This document shows positions 58,986-64,000 of a DNA stretch of 64,000 nt, piece after piece. Position 1 is the stretch's first letter, and each line of letters begins with the position of its first letter. This stretch comes from Pedobacter insulae (lineage in GTDB: Bacteria > Bacteroidota > Bacteroidia > Sphingobacteriales > Sphingobacteriaceae), in assembly GCF_900113525.1 (NCBI RefSeq), contig NZ_FOPP01000013.1:54916-118915 (forward strand), read 5' to 3'. Made by a program: the position numbers and the translations under genes. Under the pieces are notes generated by a model. It was not told the DNA's origin and ran no database searches. It worked only from the letters and a program-made list of their open reading frames with translations.

Positions 58986-60074
58986 CTAATTATATACTTT
59001 AACCATAAATACATAATCTTGGATTTTTTCAATCTGCTTATGTCTTTTTAAACCTTGTAAAACACTTTTCTTGCCAAAAGCAACGCGTTTGTTTAAAGAA
59101 TCCTGGGGAATAGCATTTAAAGCTTCCATAATGTAGCGTGATTTAACTGCAAATGCCGCACCATCCGTTTTACTTTCCTTACCATTAATAACACCAACAA
59201 TATTGCCGTTGTTGTCCAATAATGGTCCTCCACTATTTCCAGGGTTTACTGGAATTGCGATCTGGTAGGCCAGTGTATCACCGTTAATACCTGTTTTAGA
59301 ACTTACATAACCATCCCCTAATACCACATCATCTTTTGGATATCCCAATGTATAAACGGCTTCTCCAATTCCTGCACTCGTTTTTTTAATGCTATAAGGC
59401 AACGCACCCAAATTCTCAAAACTTAGGTCTGTTACTTTTAAGATTGCAATATCATTGATAGGATCTGTATAATATTTTTTTACTTTATAAGAAACGCCCT
59501 TGTTGTTTTGGATATAAAGCGAATCAGCGTCCTTTATCACATGGTAGTTTGTTAATATATAGCCGTTGCTTGAAATTGCAAAGCCTGTTCCGCCGAACTT
59601 CGCCGGAGCATGATTTACCTTTTTCGCATCATTGCTAATGACCCTGATAATGTTGTTCTGTGATTGATTAAGGCGGGAGATCTTTCTGTCCAACAACTGT
59701 AAACTACCTTCTTGTTTAGTTTTACTATAATAAGAGGAGAGCACGGCACCAATCATAATGATAAATGATGCTGCAATAGCGATGGCAGATTTATTATTTC
59801 GCCAAATTCTCACGATTTTTGAAGAGTGGGGCTTTACTTTAGCACTAATTGAAGCTACATCAATTTGTTCATGTGCGTTATCCATTTGAGCTTTTAAAGC
59901 TAATACGTGCGCATATTGTTTCATGGATTCTAAAAATACCTTATGTGCTACCACTTTATGATCAACTACCGGATCATTGCTCCGTAATTGTTCAAAAGCA
60001 GCTACCTCATTTGGCGTTAGCTTTCCATTTAAGTAATCTTCAATAATCGATTCTAACTGAATGTCGTTGTTCAT
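58986..60074 (-). CDS. Anti-sigma-like / trypsin-like protease fusion
   Basis: 362 residues. About 1-85 is a helical cytoplasmic part starting like FecR-type anti-sigma factors (EDYLNGKLTPNEVAAFEQL). A single membrane helix (about 96-114) follows. The rest is a periplasmic trypsin-like (S1C/HtrA-like) domain with the triad His178 (TNYHVI), Asp208 (NDIAIL) and Ser281 (GNSGGPLL), without a PDZ domain. The sigma factor gene ends 1 bp upstream, so the fusion probably inhibits that sigma factor and senses the periplasm. That link is inference. Confidence 0.88.
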   Translation of the reverse strand: MNNDIQLESIIEDYLNGKLTPNEVAAFEQLRSNDPVVDHKVVAHKVFLESMKQYAHVLALKAQMDNAHEQIDVASISAKVKPHSSKIVRIWRNNKSAIAIAASFIIMIGAVLSSYYSKTKQEGSLQLLDRKISRLNQSQNNIIRVISNDAKKVNHAPAKFGGTGFAISSNGYILTNYHVIKDADSLYIQNNKGVSYKVKKYYTDPINDIAILKVTDLSFENLGALPYSIKKTSAGIGEAVYTLGYPKDDVVLGDGYVSSKTGINGDTLAYQIAIPVNPGNSGGPLLDNNGNIVGVINGKESKTDGAAFAVKSRYIMEALNAIPQDSLNKRVAFGKKSVLQGLKRHKQIEKIQDYVFMVKVYN

Positions 60075-60075
60075 T

Positions 60076-60645
60076 TTATGATTGAAAAAATAACTTTTTT
60101 AACCTTTGTAAACACTTATACTTCTGTGTTTTTGCATTGTCTGTATTCGTATAACCAAACTTCTCACAAATATCCTGCATCGATAAACTATGGATATAAA
60201 AATCCTGAATAATCGTTTTGCAAGGTTCGCCCAAACATTCCAGGGCTTTTTTCATCTGATCAAATTTCTGATCCTTCTCCTCGTGTATTTCAAAATCCTC
60301 ATCTACCGCCAATACATCTTCAAAGTCAGCGATATTATTGGTCTTTTTACTTTGCTGAGCTAACTTTTTTAACCAAATTCTCCTACTTACCGAATATAAA
60401 TAGGTTTTAAGTTTGCTGCTTAATTCAAAAGAACCGCTCTTAATCTTATCATACAATACAATAATGGCTTCTTGATATACGTCTTTAGCATCTGCCTCGT
60501 CCCCACTATTGTTTAAAATAAACTGTAATACCATAGGATAGTAACCTACATACAGCTTATTTAATGCTTCTTCCGAGTTATTAAGTATCCCTAATACTAC
60601 CTCTCTATCTGTTGGAATTGAATTGCTTAACTTAATACTCACCAA
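60076..60645 (-). CDS. ECF-type RNA polymerase sigma factor
   Basis: 189 residues with sigma region 2 (ALNKLYVGYYPMVLQFILN, DEADAKDVYQEAIIVLYDKI) and region 4 (CLGEPCKTIIQDFYIHSLSM and CEKFGYTNTDNAKTQKYKCL). It is an extracytoplasmic-function-type sigma factor with a long acidic linker (ADFEDVLAVDEDFEIHEEKD). It forms an operon with the anti-sigma/protease fusion, one base apart. Regulon unknown. Confidence 0.92.
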   Translation of the reverse strand: MVSIKLSNSIPTDREVVLGILNNSEEALNKLYVGYYPMVLQFILNNSGDEADAKDVYQEAIIVLYDKIKSGSFELSSKLKTYLYSVSRRIWLKKLAQQSKKTNNIADFEDVLAVDEDFEIHEEKDQKFDQMKKALECLGEPCKTIIQDFYIHSLSMQDICEKFGYTNTDNAKTQKYKCLQRLKKLFFQS

Positions 60646-60880
60646 TTAATACTTTTAAATGTGAATGGTAACCCAATATTGAAAAAAAAATATATTTTAA
60701 TGACAAACGAATCATCATGCTCGCAAAATACGACAATTTTTTTAATCAAAAACAGCGTCACAACAACATACCAGCCTATAATTGAATATTATTCAACTTT
60801 TTTTCGATAATACGGGTTACCTTTTTAACTTTGCGGTATTAACATGTAAAATTAATTAATTATTTAAACAGAAATTTAGA

Positions 60881-61069
60881 ATGAAAAACTTATTTAAATT
60901 TGGCTTTTTAGCTTTAGCATTATCTTTATCAGTAGCAGCTTGTAACTCAGAGAAAAAAGCAGAAGGTTCTGATACTATTGGATCAGATACTACTATGACT
61001 GATACTGTTGTAACTGATACAGTTGTTACTACTGACACTACTGTTGTTGATTCAACTGTAAAGCACTAG
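60881..61069 (+). CDS. Small lipoprotein with Thr/Val/Asp repeats
   Basis: 62 residues. Signal and lipobox SVAAC (Cys21), then a repeat-rich tail (DTVVTDTVVTTDTTVVDST). Such low-complexity tails are common among small Bacteroidota lipoproteins; no function known. A strong terminator follows at 61087. A good Bacteroidota upstream region (TACGGGTTACCTTTTTAACTTTG, with a TAACTTTG -7 match) lies near 60830. Confidence 0.75.
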   Translation: MKNLFKFGFLALALSLSVAACNSEKKAEGSDTIGSDTTMTDTVVTDTVVTTDTTVVDSTVKH

Positions 61070-61086
61070 TCAATACAAAAATTTAC

Positions 61087-61118
61087 AAAAAAGCTCTGGC
61101 AATTGCCGGAGCTTTTTT
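61087..61118 (+). terminator. Intrinsic terminator after small lipoprotein
   Basis: AAAAAAGCTCTGGC / AATT / GCCGGAGCTTTTTT, 14 bp with one G-U, then T-run. Clear rho-independent form on the plus strand. Confidence 0.88.
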
Positions 61119-61183
61119 GATTCCGGCTAATTTATTGCTCTTTAATTGTGTAACTTTGCAGCAGTATCAAATTTCAAAGCTTA

Positions 61184-62530
61184 ATGAATTTATCCCCGCT
61201 TCAGGCCATATCTCCAATTGATGGTCGTTATAGAAAAACCACCGTTCAACTTGCCAATTATTTTTCTGAATCTGCACTGATCAAATATCGGATTTTTATA
61301 GAAATCGAATATTTTATCGCACTTTGTGAGGCTAAAATACCTGGCTTAGAGCATTTTGATGCTAAATTATACCCTAGCTTAAGAAACATCTACCAAGCAT
61401 TCAACGATGAGGATGCCGAACAGGTAAAAGAAACCGAAAGCATTACTAATCATGATGTGAAGGCGGTTGAGTATTTTATTAAAACGAAATTTGACGCATT
61501 AAGTCTGCAGCCTTACAAAGAATTTATCCACTTCGGATTAACTTCACAGGATATTAACAATACCGCGATCCCATATACCTTCAAATTAGGTTTGGAGGAA
61601 GCATATTATCCTGCGATTGCTGAACTGATCGAAAAGATAAATGCCTTAGCAAAAGAATGGGAAGACGTTCCACTTTTGGCGCATACCCACGGACAACCGG
61701 CTTCGCCAACTAAGCTTGGCAAAGAGTTCTTAGTATTTGCCGAACGCCTGAGCATTCAGTTAGCAAACTTAAAAAGCATTCCGAACAGTGCCAAATTTGG
61801 TGGGGCTACCGGAAATTTCAATGCACACCATATCGCTTATCCCGCTACCAACTGGGTTAATTTTTCCAACCATTTTGTAAATGATATTTTAGGCTTAAAA
61901 CGTGCTCAATACACCACACAGATTGAACATTACGATCAATTTGCAGCGCAATGCGATGCATTGAAAAGAATCAACAACATTATCATCGATTTAGATCGCG
62001 ATATCTGGGCATATATTTCTAAAAATTACTTCAAGCAAAAAATTAAAGCGGGCGAAGTTGGTTCTTCAGCAATGCCCCATAAGGTAAACCCGATCGACTT
62101 CGAAAATGCAGAGGGAAATGCCGGACTAGCCAATGCTTTGTTTGAATTTTTTGCGGCTAAACTACCTATTTCACGCCTACAGCGAGATTTAACAGACTCT
62201 ACTGTTTTAAGAAATATTGGTGTACCAATGGGACATACCATGATTGCCATCAGTTCTACTTTGAAAGGACTCAATAAAATAATCCTTAACAATGAAGCAA
62301 TCGACGCAGATTTAGAAAACAATTGGGCTGTAGTGGCCGAAGCTATTCAAACTGTACTGAGAAGAGAGGCTTATCCCAATCCATACGAAGCTTTGAAAGC
62401 CTTAACGCGTACAAATGCAAAGATCACTGCACAAACTATGGCCGCTTTTATTGATGAACTGGATGTGAATGACCAAATTAAAGCTGAGTTAAAATTGATT
62501 AGTCCTTTTAACTATACCGGGGTTTTTTAG
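61184..62530 (+). CDS. purB: Adenylosuccinate lyase
   Basis: 448 residues, the compact purB type. Signature SSAMPHKVNPIDFENAEG includes the catalytic Ser loop, and THGQPASPTKLGKE carries the catalytic His. LTSQDINNTA is the third signature strand. It acts twice: in IMP synthesis and AMP formation. It ends in an N/G-V-F with nothing unusual. It is the first gene after a terminator. Confidence 0.96.
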   Translation: MNLSPLQAISPIDGRYRKTTVQLANYFSESALIKYRIFIEIEYFIALCEAKIPGLEHFDAKLYPSLRNIYQAFNDEDAEQVKETESITNHDVKAVEYFIKTKFDALSLQPYKEFIHFGLTSQDINNTAIPYTFKLGLEEAYYPAIAELIEKINALAKEWEDVPLLAHTHGQPASPTKLGKEFLVFAERLSIQLANLKSIPNSAKFGGATGNFNAHHIAYPATNWVNFSNHFVNDILGLKRAQYTTQIEHYDQFAAQCDALKRINNIIIDLDRDIWAYISKNYFKQKIKAGEVGSSAMPHKVNPIDFENAEGNAGLANALFEFFAAKLPISRLQRDLTDSTVLRNIGVPMGHTMIAISSTLKGLNKIILNNEAIDADLENNWAVVAEAIQTVLRREAYPNPYEALKALTRTNAKITAQTMAAFIDELDVNDQIKAELKLISPFNYTGVF

Positions 62531-62633
62531 AGGGAAGTGGAAAGCTCATTGTATAGAAATGACCTAAAATAGACATCTGGGCGATACGACTAGCATTAGA
62601 ATTATTTAATTTTGTAAGATAAATTCAAAGAAC

Positions 62634-63185
62634 ATGACTATAAACGTATATACAGAACAAACTCCTAATCCGGCTACCATGAAATTTATGGTTAATAAAC
62701 TGTTAATTAACGGTAGCGAGGATTTTGCAACTAAAGAAAGTGCCGAACACTCTCCTTTTGCTAAAGAATTGTTCAAATTTAACTTTGTGAGTGGTGTTTT
62801 CTTCGCCAGTAATTTTGTAACCATCACCAAAACCGAGGATGCAGAATGGGCTGATATCGAAGCTATTTTAAAAGAGTTTGTAAAAGGTGCGGTTGAGTCT
62901 GAACTTAAAATAAAAGACAACAGCAACGAAGAAGCGCCTGCTTTTGAAGGTAGCGAGCTTGAAATAAAAATCCAACAGATCTTGCACGACTATGTGCGTC
63001 CGGCTGTAGAGCAAGACGGTGGTGCCATCTCTTATAAATCATTTGATGAAGGTGTGGTAACCGTTGAACTGAGAGGCAGCTGCAGTGGTTGTCCTTCTTC
63101 TACGATTACTTTAAAATCCGGTATCCAAAATTTATTACAAAGAATGGTACCAGAAGTTAAAGAAGTGGTCTCGGAAGCACTTTAG
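62634..63185 (+). CDS. nfu: NifU/Nfu iron-sulfur scaffold protein
   Basis: 183 residues. About 1-85 is the Nfu N-terminal domain (TEQTPNPATMKFMVN), about 105-183 the NifU C-terminal domain with Cys-x-x-Cys in LRGSCSGCPSSTITLK. It carries Fe-S clusters to target proteins. Followed immediately by palindrome repeats. Confidence 0.94.
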   Translation: MTINVYTEQTPNPATMKFMVNKLLINGSEDFATKESAEHSPFAKELFKFNFVSGVFFASNFVTITKTEDAEWADIEAILKEFVKGAVESELKIKDNSNEEAPAFEGSELEIKIQQILHDYVRPAVEQDGGAISYKSFDEGVVTVELRGSCSGCPSSTITLKSGIQNLLQRMVPEVKEVVSEAL

Positions 63186-63247
63186 CGTCATTGCGAGCGC
63201 AGCGTTGCGAGGCACGGCCCGTCATTGCGAGCGCAGCGAAGCAATCT
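63186..63247. repeat. GTCATTGCGAG repeat, two partial arms
   Basis: CGTCATTGCGAGCGCAGCG at 63186-63204 and CGTCATTGCGAGCGCAGCGAAGCAATC at 63220-63246. They are single arms in direct orientation, not a palindrome, and thus decayed or reassembled copies of the family seen at 40149 and 57909. Confidence 0.75.
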
Positions 63248-63266
63248 CAACCCGTTACTTAATTCG

Positions 63267-63887
63267 TTAAGCCCTTACTGTTTCCAAATATACACTGTTC
63301 GAAAATTGCTTACCATTTGCAGAAATGAACGCGATCCAGCAGTGCAATTTATCGCCACAAAAGCTTAGTGGAACAGGAAGCAATGCTGCTTCGGAGGCTC
63401 TCTTAACGGAGGTTCTTAGCCACACATGTTTGCACTTTGCAGGATTGTAGACCACCAAGATGGCCTCGTCATTTGGATTGGCACATAAGTTCCAATTTTT
63501 CCAAGCAAAATTTACTGCCCCCCTATCCGCAAATGCTATTGCATCATGCGCTCTTGATAGTATTCCCTTTGTCAACACCACTTTAGCATAGTCGATTGCC
63601 AAATCTGGGAATATACCTGTAATTGCATTTTTCACGTGATAGGAAATGCACAGGTTGGAAGTAGACCGAACACCAAGCTTAGTTCCGTAGCCGGCACGAA
63701 TTAGGCTCTTCAGCGCTGCGAAGAAGCTGGTCGTTATGCCAAAGCGCATTTGTTGAGCCTGTTGCGCCTCGGTTGGCGGCGTGGTGCTTTTTTTTGGCAG
63801 CGTTCTAACGCCTTGTTTACCATTACAGTTGAAATAAACCATACCTTTCAATTTGCCAGATATGATTCCATTTATAAGTATTGCCAT
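63267..63887 (-). CDS. DUF6266 family protein
   Basis: 206 residues. MAILINGIISGKLKGMVYFN and the QGVRTLPKKSTTPPTEAQQ stretch are the DUF6266 N-terminus, followed by NYHVKNAITG-type strands and a C-terminal beta domain with two Cys. Common in Pedobacter and relatives, often in several copies; unknown function. No signal peptide. Confidence 0.82.
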   Translation of the reverse strand: MAILINGIISGKLKGMVYFNCNGKQGVRTLPKKSTTPPTEAQQAQQMRFGITTSFFAALKSLIRAGYGTKLGVRSTSNLCISYHVKNAITGIFPDLAIDYAKVVLTKGILSRAHDAIAFADRGAVNFAWKNWNLCANPNDEAILVVYNPAKCKHVWLRTSVKRASEAALLPVPLSFCGDKLHCWIAFISANGKQFSNSVYLETVRA

Positions 63888-63901
63888 TGTTTCAAGTTTT
63901 T

Positions 63902-64000
63902 TTAAAACCGTTCCACATTTCTATCTCCATTAGCAATAATATAGATGCCCATACTGGGCGCTAATGCGAGGCGAATGCGAAACGGTTCTGGTTTTAAATT
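63902..64000 (-). CDS. Partial gene at right edge (C-terminus only)
   Basis: A 32-codon open frame entering from the right edge and ending in TAA at 63902 (…RIRLALAPSMGIYIIANGDR...). It stands 14 bp before the DUF6266 start on the same strand. Too short for a family call; the protein context is unknown. Confidence 0.4.
   Translation of the reverse strand, partial: NLKPEPFRIRLALAPSMGIYIIANGDRNVERF

Overview
The window is a piece of a Bacteroidota chromosome, most likely Sphingobacteriaceae and Pedobacter-like. The inference rests on AT-rich DNA, -7 boxes of the form TAnnTTTG instead of -10 hexamers, weak Shine-Dalgarno signals, and family-typical genes: DUF4142, DUF4296, DUF2851, DUF6266, a DUF4369-TlpA reductase, a GT117-like DUF2723 protein, Rho with a long charged N-terminal region and a fused anti-sigma/trypsin protein. 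No species name can be supported.

Layout. (1) 1-4.9 kb: two DinB-fold proteins, a GlxA-type AraC regulator, an M60-like peptidase and two small lipoproteins. (2) 4.9-10.4 kb: Map, then a minus-strand sulfur/persulfide block: a Crp/Fnr regulator, a TauE exporter, a persulfide dioxygenase-rhodanese fusion, a rhodanese, a thioredoxin and two YeeE/YedE half-transporters. Two near-identical 23-bp operators sit exactly 18 bp from the -7 boxes of the exporter and the dioxygenase, so the block looks like a regulon of the adjacent Crp/Fnr protein. (3) 10.4-23.8 kb: an accessory defence island ending at a tRNA-Leu(GAG) gene. It holds a YhcG-type PDDEXK nuclease, an AbiF/AbiD-like HEPN protein preceded by a structured RNA with its own promoter, a SPARTA system (TIR-APAZ plus short Argonaute) convergent with it, a Rossmann/coiled-coil/PDDEXK protein, two HEPN-like proteins, a tiny transmembrane peptide with a consensus promoter and terminator, a broken Imm53 immunity gene, another frameshifted gene, and decayed copies of a small repeated gene family separated by hairpins. 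(4) 23.9-64 kb: core genome: lolA, ftsK, pyrF, rho, pssA, folK, sppA, a UbiD decarboxylase, dps, a LysM protein, udk, scoAB, mutS2, lysC, a DUF2723 protein, a cold-shock protein, peroxiredoxin, a sigma/anti-sigma-protease pair, purB, nfu and DUF6266.

The most interesting part is 13.48-17.47 kb. The HEPN toxin-like gene with its upstream RNA and the SPARTA operon face each other with only 28 bp between their stops and look richer in G+C than the debris around them, which suggests that they travelled as one defence cassette. Both the AbiF-type RNA/protein pair and SPARTA are known classes. The combination, and several island proteins (18.3, 19.9 and 21.4 kb and the small peptide at 21.3 kb), are not systems I recognise.

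Two families of palindromic intergenic repeats (GTCATTGCGAG... and CCGACTTCG(T/C)AAGTCG) are scattered through the core region. One of them supplies the C-terminal codons of the UbiD-family gene.
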